DNA from: Pontiella desulfatans
Lineage (GTDB): Bacteria > Verrucomicrobiota > Kiritimatiellia > Kiritimatiellales > Pontiellaceae
Length of the DNA stretch: 64,000 nucleotides
Assembly: GCF_900890425.1 (NCBI RefSeq)
Contig: NZ_CAAHFG010000001.1
Coordinates: 3,534,001-3,598,000 of the forward strand
Direction of reading: 5' to 3'
Below the pieces are notes generated by a model. That model saw nothing but the letters and a program-made list of their open reading frames with translations. It did not search any database and was not told the DNA's origin. Shown here in pieces: positions 53,586-61,733 of this stretch. The translations under genes were made by a program, and so were the position numbers. Position 1 is the stretch's first letter. Each line of letters opens with the position of its first letter.

Positions 53586-53645
53586 ACTGAAATAAGTGTA
53601 ACGCCAACGGAGCGTGCTGCAAACGCAGTGAAACAAAAGGCGACA

Positions 53646-54404
53646 ATGATGAAACAGAAACAAAAGTACCTTCTGCCCCTTATAACCCCCCTGCTGATCG
53701 GCGCAGCGGTTCAGGCCGGCGTCATCACCAACTATTATGATGGCTTCGAAGGAACCGGAAACGGCGCCAACCTCAATACGCGCCCCGCCCCGGAGGGAAC
53801 CCTGACCGCCAACTGGTTTTCGAGGGCAGCCATCAAAACAACAGGGTCCGCGGTCACAATTACGGACGGCGCCGGCGATAATCCCTCCAACGCATCGCTT
53901 GGTTTCACGGCGGAAGCGGGAAAAATCTACGCCCTCTCCGCAGACCTGAATAACATCAGCACCGCATCTTTCGACTCAGTCTGGCTGGGCTTCCGGGATG
54001 ACAGATCTGGCACTGCGGCCTTTACGACCAACAATGCCACCGCCGCACGAGTCTTCCGCAGGGCCGATGGCGACTATACGATTCGAACCGAAGATGGCAC
54101 TGGCAGCCTTGTTGAGACCTCAGGATCCGGCACCATGAAACTGGTGCTCGACACCACCGAATCCGCATGGACGATCACGACGTACTGGAACGACGAACTC
54201 GCCGGCGCCACCTACACATACACTGAAAATCCGGACATTACCCACGTAGGGTTCGGCTTTTCAGGAGGAGGCGTAGAAGAACCCACTCAATTCGACAACA
54301 CGGTGAACAACTTCAGCCTGACGGTCATTCCGGAACCGTCAACCCTCGGCCTTCTCACGGCCTCCTCAGCCGGCCTCCTGCTTCTGCGACGTCTCCTCAT
54401 CTAG
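53646..54404 (+). CDS. PEP-CTERM-anchored surface protein, second copy
   Basis: Exported protein of 252 residues: signal peptide (about residues 1-25, ending VQAG), a beta-rich body, and the PEP-CTERM tail VIPEPSTLGLLTASSAGLLLL followed by RR. The ATG at 53646 follows AAAAGGCG. It resembles 30249-31070 over its length, so the two are paralogues under different control: this one by module D, the other by the LacI region. A surface or exopolysaccharide-associated binding role is likely. No catalytic residues are recognised. Confidence 0.86.
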   Translation: MMKQKQKYLLPLITPLLIGAAVQAGVITNYYDGFEGTGNGANLNTRPAPEGTLTANWFSRAAIKTTGSAVTITDGAGDNPSNASLGFTAEAGKIYALSADLNNISTASFDSVWLGFRDDRSGTAAFTTNNATAARVFRRADGDYTIRTEDGTGSLVETSGSGTMKLVLDTTESAWTITTYWNDELAGATYTYTENPDITHVGFGFSGGGVEEPTQFDNTVNNFSLTVIPEPSTLGLLTASSAGLLLLRRLLI

Positions 54405-54424
54405 GAATCCCGGAATTCATAGAT

Positions 54425-54442
54425 GCTCTGCTCCGGCAGAGC
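54425..54442 (+). terminator. Hairpin after the second PEP-CTERM gene
   Basis: GCTCTGC-TCCG-GCAGAGC is followed by GTTTGC. It is a compact strong stem with a short T run, 20 bp past the stop. It probably ends the module D transcript before module F. Confidence 0.55.
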
Positions 54443-54470
54443 GTTTGCTGTATACAGCCCGTATCAGATC

Positions 54471-54529
54471 AACATTTTCACACCTCAATTAAACTGAATC
54501 AACCTGTTTAACAACACAGGGCGATGCTA
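54471..54529 (+). promoter_or_regulatory. Promoter module copy F (diverged)
   Basis: AACATTTTCACACCTCAATT, AAACTGAATCA, hexamer AACCTG (54501-54506), 17 bp, hexamer ATGCTA (54524-54529). It matches copy E at 30 of 40 bases without gaps. The -10-like hexamer coincides with the first in-frame ATG of the transporter, so translation must begin further down. Confidence 0.5.
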
Positions 54530-54562
54530 GCTTTAAAGATATCAATTAACAACAACAGGCTT

Positions 54563-55951
54563 ATGAAACACAAACAAAACACGCAACGCTCCCCCTCGGC
54601 ATCCGCCCTTTCTTTCCGAGAAAAAATCGGATACGGAACCGGCGACCTGGCCATGAGTATTTTCTGGCAATTGTTCGGAATGTTCCTGATGTATTTTTAC
54701 ACCGATGTATTCGGCCTTTCCGCGGCGGCGGTGGGAACCATGTTTCTGGTGACCCGGGTCTGGGACACGGCCAACGATGTGATTGCCGGGGTCATCTGCG
54801 ACCGAACGAAAAGCCGGTGGGGAAAATTTCGGCCCTGGCTGCTGTGGGCGGCGCTGCCGCTGGTGATCACAGGGTATTTGACCTTCAGCACCCCGGATCT
54901 CGGTGCAACACAGAAACTGATCTATGCCTACATTACCTACACGCTGGTGGGGATGGCCTATACCATGATCAATGTGCCCTACGGCGCACTGCTGGGAGTG
55001 ATGAGCCCCAATCCCGACGACCGTGTCAGCCTGGCCTCCTACAAATTCGTGCTGGCCTTCGTCGGCTGCCTGGTGGTGCAGGCCCTGACGCTTCCGCTGG
55101 TCGCGAAGCTCGGTGGCGGGAACGAAGCGCTTGGCTTTAAACTGGTGCTGATTATTTACGGTGTTGTGGCCATTGCGCTTTTCTATGTGACCTTTGCCTC
55201 CACTCGGGAACGGGTTGAGCCGCCCAAAGAGCAGGACAACAACTTCAGGCGCGATATAAAGAACCTGCTGAGCAACGGCCCCTGGCTGGCTACGCTGGGC
55301 GTGGGAATGGCGGTTCTTTTATGTGTCTCCATCCGCAATGGGTCGATCATCTACTATTTTAAATATTATGTCGGCAAGGAGTCGCTCGCGACCTCGTTTA
55401 TGGTGGCCGGCTCGCTAGCGGCCATTGTCGGCACCATGCTGGTGAAGCCTGTCGCGGTACGGTTGGGCAAACGAAATACCTTTATCGGCATGATGGTGCT
55501 GAGCGCGGTGCTGATGGGGATGACCTATCTTATGAAGCCGGATGCTCTCGTTGAGCTCTTTGTCCTTCAGGTGGTCATCAATCTGATTTCCCAGCCGGCG
55601 TTTGCCCTGCTTTGGTCGATGCTTTCCGATGTGGCCGACTACGGGGAGTGGAAAGACGGACGGCGCGCAACCGGCCTCGTCTTTTCTGCGGGCAGTATGG
55701 CGCTCAAAATGGGCTGGACGATCGGCGGGGCCATCACCGGCTGGGTACTGGCGGGCTACGGATTCGAGGCCAATGTGGAGCAGACCGAGCGCGGCCTGGA
55801 AGGAATCCGGCTGTTGCTCAGCCTGCTGCCCATGGGCGGAGCAATCCTCACAGCCATTGCCCTCTGGTTCTATCCGTTGACGGAAAAACGAATGAGAGAA
55901 ATCGAAGCAGATTTGACTGCGCGTAGAAAAGGAAATAACAATGAATTTTAA
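54563..55951 (+). CDS. GPH-family sugar:cation symporter
   Basis: Inner-membrane glycoside-pentoside-hexuronide:cation symporter (MelB-like) of 462 residues with about 12 hydrophobic helices. Signature parts are LSFREKIGYGTGDLAMSIFWQL, FLVTRVWDTANDVIAGVICDRTKSRWGKFRPWLLW (the conserved cation/sugar loop), and SDVADYGEWKDGRRATGLVFS. The ATG at 54563 is chosen because the earlier in-frame ATG at 54524 is inside the -10-like box of promoter module F; the Shine-Dalgarno is weak at both. Its end overlaps the glycyl radical enzyme start by 11 bp. It probably imports the oligosaccharide or acid sugar used by the following enzymes. Confidence 0.9.
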   Translation: MKHKQNTQRSPSASALSFREKIGYGTGDLAMSIFWQLFGMFLMYFYTDVFGLSAAAVGTMFLVTRVWDTANDVIAGVICDRTKSRWGKFRPWLLWAALPLVITGYLTFSTPDLGATQKLIYAYITYTLVGMAYTMINVPYGALLGVMSPNPDDRVSLASYKFVLAFVGCLVVQALTLPLVAKLGGGNEALGFKLVLIIYGVVAIALFYVTFASTRERVEPPKEQDNNFRRDIKNLLSNGPWLATLGVGMAVLLCVSIRNGSIIYYFKYYVGKESLATSFMVAGSLAAIVGTMLVKPVAVRLGKRNTFIGMMVLSAVLMGMTYLMKPDALVELFVLQVVINLISQPAFALLWSMLSDVADYGEWKDGRRATGLVFSAGSMALKMGWTIGGAITGWVLAGYGFEANVEQTERGLEGIRLLLSLLPMGGAILTAIALWFYPLTEKRMREIEADLTARRKGNNNEF

Positions 55952-58364
55952 GAATGTAAATGTCGAAGGTTTTCGCGTCCCGACGGGGCAGCATACGGCG
56001 GCCGGGCAGGAAGAGTTTGATCATGAGGCGCTGCGCACAAAGCTGCAGGTTGCCTGGCGTTTCACCCAGACCTACAAGCAGTATCAGAACGCTCCCGTTG
56101 CGATTCGCGAGGCGCATTGCCTGTCCGAACAGTATCCCGCCACGTGTCAGACCGTTCGGGATCATGATCTGATAGCAGGGCGACTTCTCTATATGCCTTT
56201 GGTCGGATTCCAGCTGGAGAATGTGGTCAACTCCGATATCGAAGTGCTGCAGACCGATCGCCGACCGGAATCCGCATTGACGACGGAAGAGAAGCAGGTG
56301 CGTGACACCTTGGCTACAGCTCAGAGCGGCTATCTGTCGGATTATTCTTCGCTGCGCCAGTTGCTCTCGCTTACGGATGATGAGGCCGAGCAGCGTGCGA
56401 TTCAGGAGATGATGGATTTCTGGATGAAGGAGGCTTCCTCCCAAAAATATATGCAGGCATTGCCGCAGGATATTAAAGATGGCTTTGGGCGCGTGACGAT
56501 GGAGTGCCAGTATGCGTCGACCTTCTTCCGCGTCTGCTGCACGTCCGTGGATTACGACAAACTGCTTCAGCACGGCATTCCCGGCATGCGCGCGCTCATC
56601 GGCAGCAAAAAAGAGGCGGCCGCCCTCAACGGCGACTCAACCGATCTGTACGAAGGGATGCTGCTGGGACTCGATGTGCTGGTCAGTGTCTGCGATTTTT
56701 ACCGGAAGCAGTGCCTCGACCTGTTCGAGGAAGCAACCGATGCCGCCCGCAAACGCGAACTGCAGAAGATGGCCGCGGCGCTGGACGCCGTAACGAAGCG
56801 CAAACCGGAAACCCTGAGCGAAGCGATGCAGCTGTTCTGGGCCTATGACATGATTATCGACACCGTTAACTACGGCCGTATGGACGTCTACTTCGGCGAT
56901 TTTTATGCGCATGACCTCGACAACGGAATCGAAACAGAGGCAAGTGCCTTTGAGCTGATCATGTCGTTATGGCACCTGATCTCCGAGCAGGCCGATGACG
57001 GCTTCGGCAGCTACCGCTTTAATGCCCGCATCATTGTCGGCGGAAAAGGTCGCCGCAATGAGGCCAACGCCGACCGGTTTGCAGTTGCAGCCCTTGAGGC
57101 AACACGGCAGCTCAAACGGACCGAACCGACGACGACGCTGCGTTTCTACAAGGGGCAGAATCCTGAACTGATGGATAAGGCCATGGAATGCCTCAAAGAA
57201 GGCTGCGTCCACCCGACGCTTTATAACGACGAACGCCATATTCCCATGACGCAACAGGCCTTCGACGTAACCGCCGAAGAAGCCGAACAGTACCTGCCAC
57301 AGGGTTGCGGTGAGATGACGGTCGATCATATCAGCATCGGGTCACCCAACAATATCATCAACTTTGTCACAGCGCTCGATCTCGTGCTGCACAATGGGTT
57401 CAGCACCGAGACGCAGGAAGTGCGCGGACTGCAGCCGGGCAAACTTGAGACCTTCGATACCTTTGAAAAACTGGTCGATGCCCTTAAGGCTCAGGTGGAC
57501 TACACGAATGGTCTGTTCGCCCGACGCCATATGGTGGAATATCAGGTGGCCCGCGAAACAGCCGCCTACCTGTTCATCAGCATGCTGACTGACGACTGCA
57601 TTGAGCGCAACCAGGCCTGCTTCGACGGCGGAACCCGCTACCTCGGCGCCACCATCGAAACCTTTGGCCTGACCAACGTCTGCGACAGCCTGATCGCCAT
57701 CAAAGACCTGGTCTACGACAAAAAACTGCTGACGCTGGAACAGATCGTCGAGGCATGCGACGCGAACTTCCAGGGCTACGGTAAGATTCAGAAGATGCTG
57801 CTCGCCGCGCCGAAATACGGCAACGACCTGGATGTGATCGATACCTTCCATAAAGAGCTCAGCGCCTGGCTCTGCGCAAATGCCAACGAGAAAGCCAAAC
57901 CGGCCGGACTGCACTACCTGCTTAATTGCAACCTGAACCCGGACGGCATCCGTTATGCGGTCAACACCAAAGCCTCCCCGGACGGACGGGTGTACGGCGA
58001 AGCGTTTGCCGTCGGCTGCGCGCCGACCGCCGGCCGCGACCAAAACGGCATCACCGCCGTTCTCAACTCCATGTCGAAGCACGATGAACTGCACTCCGGC
58101 TACGTTCACAACCTGAAGGTGGGCCACAGCCTGTTTGCTCCGGAAAACATCAAGGCATTCCGAGCACTGATCGACACCTACTTCGAAAAGGGCGGCTGGC
58201 AGCTGATGGTTACCGTGCTCAACCCCGACGACCTTCAGAAGGCCATGGAGGAGCCGAAAAACTATTCGCATATCATGGTGCGTGTCGGCGGTTGGACGGC
58301 GCGGTTTGTGGACCTCCCGCCGGAACACCAGACTGAAATCCTGCACCGGACACTGTACTGCTGA
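55941..58364 (+). CDS. Glycyl radical enzyme of unassigned substrate (PFL/diol dehydratase superfamily)
   Basis: Oxygen-sensitive radical enzyme of 807 residues in the cytoplasm. The thiyl site is PQGCGEMT (Cys456, Glu458), the Cys-x-Glu arrangement of dehydratase/lyase-type glycyl radical enzymes and not the CC pair of pyruvate formate-lyase. The radical loop is RVGGWTARF with Gly784; family members usually have Tyr or Phe where Trp785 is. ASPDGRVYGEAFAVGCAPTAGRDQNG matches the conserved pre-loop region. AAAAGGAAATAACA precedes the ATG, and the stop overlaps the activase start (TGATG). There are no microcompartment genes nearby. Position among mannan-salvage genes suggests a sugar- or polyol-derived substrate. 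Confidence 0.93.
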   Translation: MNFKNVNVEGFRVPTGQHTAAGQEEFDHEALRTKLQVAWRFTQTYKQYQNAPVAIREAHCLSEQYPATCQTVRDHDLIAGRLLYMPLVGFQLENVVNSDIEVLQTDRRPESALTTEEKQVRDTLATAQSGYLSDYSSLRQLLSLTDDEAEQRAIQEMMDFWMKEASSQKYMQALPQDIKDGFGRVTMECQYASTFFRVCCTSVDYDKLLQHGIPGMRALIGSKKEAAALNGDSTDLYEGMLLGLDVLVSVCDFYRKQCLDLFEEATDAARKRELQKMAAALDAVTKRKPETLSEAMQLFWAYDMIIDTVNYGRMDVYFGDFYAHDLDNGIETEASAFELIMSLWHLISEQADDGFGSYRFNARIIVGGKGRRNEANADRFAVAALEATRQLKRTEPTTTLRFYKGQNPELMDKAMECLKEGCVHPTLYNDERHIPMTQQAFDVTAEEAEQYLPQGCGEMTVDHISIGSPNNIINFVTALDLVLHNGFSTETQEVRGLQPGKLETFDTFEKLVDALKAQVDYTNGLFARRHMVEYQVARETAAYLFISMLTDDCIERNQACFDGGTRYLGATIETFGLTNVCDSLIAIKDLVYDKKLLTLEQIVEACDANFQGYGKIQKMLLAAPKYGNDLDVIDTFHKELSAWLCANANEKAKPAGLHYLLNCNLNPDGIRYAVNTKASPDGRVYGEAFAVGCAPTAGRDQNGITAVLNSMSKHDELHSGYVHNLKVGHSLFAPENIKAFRALIDTYFEKGGWQLMVTVLNPDDLQKAMEEPKNYSHIMVRVGGWTARFVDLPPEHQTEILHRTLYC

Positions 58365-59281
58365 TGGGCGACAACCCACAAAGTGCCGGTACCGTCTTCG
58401 ATGTTCAGCGGTTTTCGCTGCACGACGGGCCGGGCATTCGCACAACGGTCTTCCTGAAAGGCTGCCCGCTGCGTTGCCTCTGGTGCCACAATCCGGAGTC
58501 GATCGATTTTCGCCCCGAGATCGGTTGGCGCCCGGAGCACTGCACCGGCTGCGGCGCCTGCATTGAAGCCTGCCCGGAGGGATGCCATCAGCTCAGCCAA
58601 GAGGACTCGCATCATCGGTTCGACCGCGCCGACTGCACCCGTTGCGGACGGTGCGCCGAAGCCTGCGCGTTCGGTGCCCTGACACGCATCGGCAAGCGCA
58701 TGGGCGTAGACGAGGTGATGACGGAAGTCCTTAAAGACCGCGCGTACTATAAAACCTCGGGCGGCGGCCTGACCCTCTCCGGTGGCGAGCCGCTGGCTCA
58801 GCCTGAATTTGCTGAAGCCCTGCTCTCTGCGGCCCGGTCCGAGGGCATCCATACGGCCGTGGAAACCTCCGGGCAGGTGCGTTTCCAAACATTGGAAAAC
58901 ATGGTGGAACTCACCGATCTGTTTCTGTTTGACCTCAAAGAAACCGATCCGGCGCGACACGAAACATATTCCGGCATGGACGGTCAATTGATTCGCGAAA
59001 ACCTCCAGCGACTCAACGCGCTGGGTGCGGACATCATCCTTCGCTGCCCGATCATCCCGACCCTCAATGACCGCCCCGGCCATTTTGCACAAATCTCGGA
59101 TCTGGTAAACTCGCTGAGCCATATCCGGGAAGTACATGTGATGCCCTACCACCCCTTCGCATCACATAAATATTCGGAACTCGGCAAGTCGGCCCCGCTA
59201 GGCAGAATTGAAGCCCCTGATGAACCCCAAAAGAAGCAGTGGGTGCATGCGCTGAAGGTCTCATGCCCGGTTCACATCTAA
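58364..59281 (+). CDS. Glycyl radical enzyme activase (radical SAM)
   Basis: Radical SAM protein of 305 residues that installs the glycyl radical on its neighbour. The 4Fe-4S/SAM site is C-x3-C-x2-C at Cys34, Cys38, Cys41 (KGCPLRCLWCHNPES). Two inserted ferredoxin-type clusters follow: Cys60/63/66/70 (CTGCGACIEAC) and Cys91/94/97/101 (CTRCGRCAEAC). The SAM-binding GGEP segment is LTLSGGEPLAQPEF. Two extra clusters are typical of activases for dehydratase-type glycyl radical enzymes. Its ATG overlaps the enzyme's stop by one base, so the pair is certain. Confidence 0.95.
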   Translation: MGDNPQSAGTVFDVQRFSLHDGPGIRTTVFLKGCPLRCLWCHNPESIDFRPEIGWRPEHCTGCGACIEACPEGCHQLSQEDSHHRFDRADCTRCGRCAEACAFGALTRIGKRMGVDEVMTEVLKDRAYYKTSGGGLTLSGGEPLAQPEFAEALLSAARSEGIHTAVETSGQVRFQTLENMVELTDLFLFDLKETDPARHETYSGMDGQLIRENLQRLNALGADIILRCPIIPTLNDRPGHFAQISDLVNSLSHIREVHVMPYHPFASHKYSELGKSAPLGRIEAPDEPQKKQWVHALKVSCPVHI

Positions 59282-59296
59282 CCTGGAGCTCTAACC

Positions 59297-60487
59297 ATGA
59301 TTGAAGATATCGAAATTTTTCAAGATCGCGCTGAGTACGTCATGCGCGGACAGGCCTCCGGTGCACATCTGTTTTCCTCACCGGATGCCGGACGGGTCAT
59401 TCAGCGAGCCATCGATTCGTTCAACGGCGAAGGCGGGGAGGTGCTGCTTCACCGCGGAACCTATGAACTGAACGCCCCCATTCAACTGGACAGCCGCTGC
59501 GTACTCCGCGGAAAAGGCGTCGCCACCTGCCTAAAACTCACTGCGGCGAATGAACAGGGAATCGGCATTCTCTGCGAGGATAAAGATTACGCTTCCGTCT
59601 GCAACTTGAGTCTCCGCCCTGCGGCCCGCGGAACCGGCGTGGCGGGAATCCTCCTTCACAGCAGCGGGTGCTGCCAGATTCGCGAGGTTCGCTGCAAGGG
59701 CTTCGCCTCGTACGGCATATGGATGCGTGAAAACAGTTTTCTATGCGAAATATCACGCTGTCAGCTGGCCGATAATCAAAAATCCAACCTGTTCATGCAA
59801 AATCTGCGAGATGGAGGCCGCGGCGGCGATTTTCTGCCCGGACTGGTGACCGGGCTGACCATCTACGGCGGCGGCAACGGCATCGAATGCGAACACGCGC
59901 TGGTGCTGAACATCACCTCCTGCCTGATTCTTCATCCCGGTAAAAACGGCATTCACATTCACTCCGAAAGCAACAGCGTTCTGGTCTCCGGCTGCCGCAC
60001 ACTGCAGGTGGAGAAAGACTGTGTTGTGGTGCAGGATTCCCATGAAATCAACCTGTCGAGCAACATCTTCTGCTGGCACCGCGATCACGGAATTATTCTG
60101 GATAATGTGAAGTGGGGAACAGTTTCCGCGAACAACATCATCGATACCGGTGTGCGGGCACATGATAAAACGCTGCGCAACGGCATTATCCTGCGCAATG
60201 GCACCTCCAGTGTTCAGATAACCGGCAATGCGTTGTTTAACTGGGGTGACCAAATGCCGATGCAAACCGGAATCGATGAGGATGCCTCCTGCCGCGGCAA
60301 TCTGATGGCCAACAACAATGTGAATTACTACACCGAACAGGATGTCATCTCCCGAGGAGCGCAGAGTCAGGCCATCGGCAATCTCGGCATCGGCCCCGAA
60401 GCGTGGATCGGCATGAATCGGGAGCCCTACCCGGATTTCACCCTGGATGGCCTGAACGCTTTTCTTGACGACAACTTTGAACGATAA
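59297..60487 (+). CDS. Cytoplasmic right-handed beta-helix protein
   Basis: Protein of 396 residues without a signal peptide. The N-terminal segment SSPDAGRVIQRAIDSFNGEGGEVLLHRGTYELNAPI is the usual entry to a pectate-lyase-type beta-helix. Repeated rungs follow (GIWMRENSFLCEISRCQLADNQKSN, GIECEHALVLNITSCLILHPGKNGIHIHSESN, INLSSNIFCWHRDHGIILDN). Such folds include lyases, epimerases and hydrolases on polysaccharides. A cytoplasmic one, between an activase and an epimerase, more likely acts on imported oligosaccharides. No catalytic set was identified. TGGAG precedes the ATG, 15 bp after the activase. Confidence 0.8.
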   Translation: MIEDIEIFQDRAEYVMRGQASGAHLFSSPDAGRVIQRAIDSFNGEGGEVLLHRGTYELNAPIQLDSRCVLRGKGVATCLKLTAANEQGIGILCEDKDYASVCNLSLRPAARGTGVAGILLHSSGCCQIREVRCKGFASYGIWMRENSFLCEISRCQLADNQKSNLFMQNLRDGGRGGDFLPGLVTGLTIYGGGNGIECEHALVLNITSCLILHPGKNGIHIHSESNSVLVSGCRTLQVEKDCVVVQDSHEINLSSNIFCWHRDHGIILDNVKWGTVSANNIIDTGVRAHDKTLRNGIILRNGTSSVQITGNALFNWGDQMPMQTGIDEDASCRGNLMANNNVNYYTEQDVISRGAQSQAIGNLGIGPEAWIGMNREPYPDFTLDGLNAFLDDNFER

Positions 60488-60508
60488 CCTTTCTGAGAGC
60501 TTACATAC

Positions 60509-61717
60509 ATGGAGACAACAACTGAACACGACCGGATCTGCCGGATCCTCGCCAAAGAAACGCTGGAGGACCTGCAGACCAATATCCTGCCGTTCTGGCT
60601 GAAGATGATCGATCGGAACAACGGCGGATTCTACGGCCAGATAGACTTCAACGGCACACTGAACCGGGAGGCCTCAAAGGGCGGAATTTATATCAGCCGC
60701 ATTCTGTGGACCTTCGCCCGGGCCTACCGTCTGCTCGGCAATCCTGACTATCTGGCCGCCGCGCAGGCCGCCTGTGATTTTCTAACCACCAAGCTGTGGG
60801 ACGACTCGTTCGGCGGTATTTTCTGGAGTGTGGATACGCAGGGCAATCCGCTCGACACCAAGAAGATGTTTTACGTGCAGGCCTTCGCCATCTATGGACT
60901 GTCCGAGCTGCACCGGGCAACCGGGTCGGACAAGCCCCTGGCGAAAGCGCGCGAACTCTACGACCTGATCGAAACGCACGCATACGACCCGAAGCACAAA
61001 GGCTATTTTGAAGGGGCTTCCAGAGACTGGAAAACCGTCGAGCCTATGATTCTCGGCGAAGATGAGGAGCCGACCCATAAGTCGATGAATACGCACCTGC
61101 ACATCCAGGAGGCGTACTCCAACCTGTTGCTGGCCTGGGACGATACCGGCCTGCGCGCCAAACAGCGCGAATTGGTTCAGGTGATGTGCGAAAAAATCGT
61201 CGATCCTCAGACCCACCACTTCAAGCTCTATTTCGATGCGCAGTGGACGGCCAGCAACGAGCACATTTCCTACGGCCACGATATTGAAGGCAGCTGGCTG
61301 CTCGAAGAAGCCGCCACCATTCTCGGTGATTCAGATCTGATCGATCAAGTCACCCCGATTGCCCTGAAGATGGGAACAACCATCTACAACGAAGGTATTG
61401 ATGAAGCGGATATTGTTCAGTGGGAAGGCGACGCCACCGGCGTGGTTGACACCAAAAAATACTGGTGGGCGCTCGCCGAGCAGGTGGTCGGATTCTTCAA
61501 TCTGTATCAGATGACCGGCGAAAAACAGTATCTGGATGTCACCTGCAATGCGTGGGCCTATATCCGCGAGCAGCTGATCGACCGCGAAGGCGGCGAATGG
61601 ATCTGGGGACGGTTTGAGGACGGAAGTCCGATCCCCAAAGACAAGGCCGGAATCTGGAAAGGCCCTTACCATAACGGCCGCATGGCGCTGGAATTATTTG
61701 AACGAGTTAAGCGATAG
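60509..61717 (+). CDS. AGE-family epimerase, probable mannobiose/cellobiose 2-epimerase
   Basis: Cytoplasmic (alpha/alpha)6-barrel epimerase of 402 residues. Support: [98 protein letters not shown] and [21 protein letters not shown]. These follow the cellobiose/mannobiose 2-epimerase branch, not GlcNAc 2-epimerase. Known members convert beta-1,4-mannobiose to mannosyl-glucose. The next gene, 16 bp downstream, encodes the enzyme that phosphorolyses exactly that product, which makes mannobiose the favoured substrate. Confidence 0.87.
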   Translation: METTTEHDRICRILAKETLEDLQTNILPFWLKMIDRNNGGFYGQIDFNGTLNREASKGGIYISRILWTFARAYRLLGNPDYLAAAQAACDFLTTKLWDDSFGGIFWSVDTQGNPLDTKKMFYVQAFAIYGLSELHRATGSDKPLAKARELYDLIETHAYDPKHKGYFEGASRDWKTVEPMILGEDEEPTHKSMNTHLHIQEAYSNLLLAWDDTGLRAKQRELVQVMCEKIVDPQTHHFKLYFDAQWTASNEHISYGHDIEGSWLLEEAATILGDSDLIDQVTPIALKMGTTIYNEGIDEADIVQWEGDATGVVDTKKYWWALAEQVVGFFNLYQMTGEKQYLDVTCNAWAYIREQLIDREGGEWIWGRFEDGSPIPKDKAGIWKGPYHNGRMALELFERVKR

Positions 61718-61733
61718 AAAAGGAAAACGAACA

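Noticed and set aside
57342-58445. 367-codon minus-strand frame, and a 386-codon one at 61707-62867
   Set aside because: They are antisense shadows of the glycyl radical enzyme and GH130 genes; the valine/phenylalanine-rich translations have no domain.
54563-59281. Glycyl-radical-enzyme bacterial microcompartment locus
   Set aside because: No shell protein, aldehyde dehydrogenase/alcohol dehydrogenase pair or encapsulation-type N-terminal extension is seen next to the enzyme.
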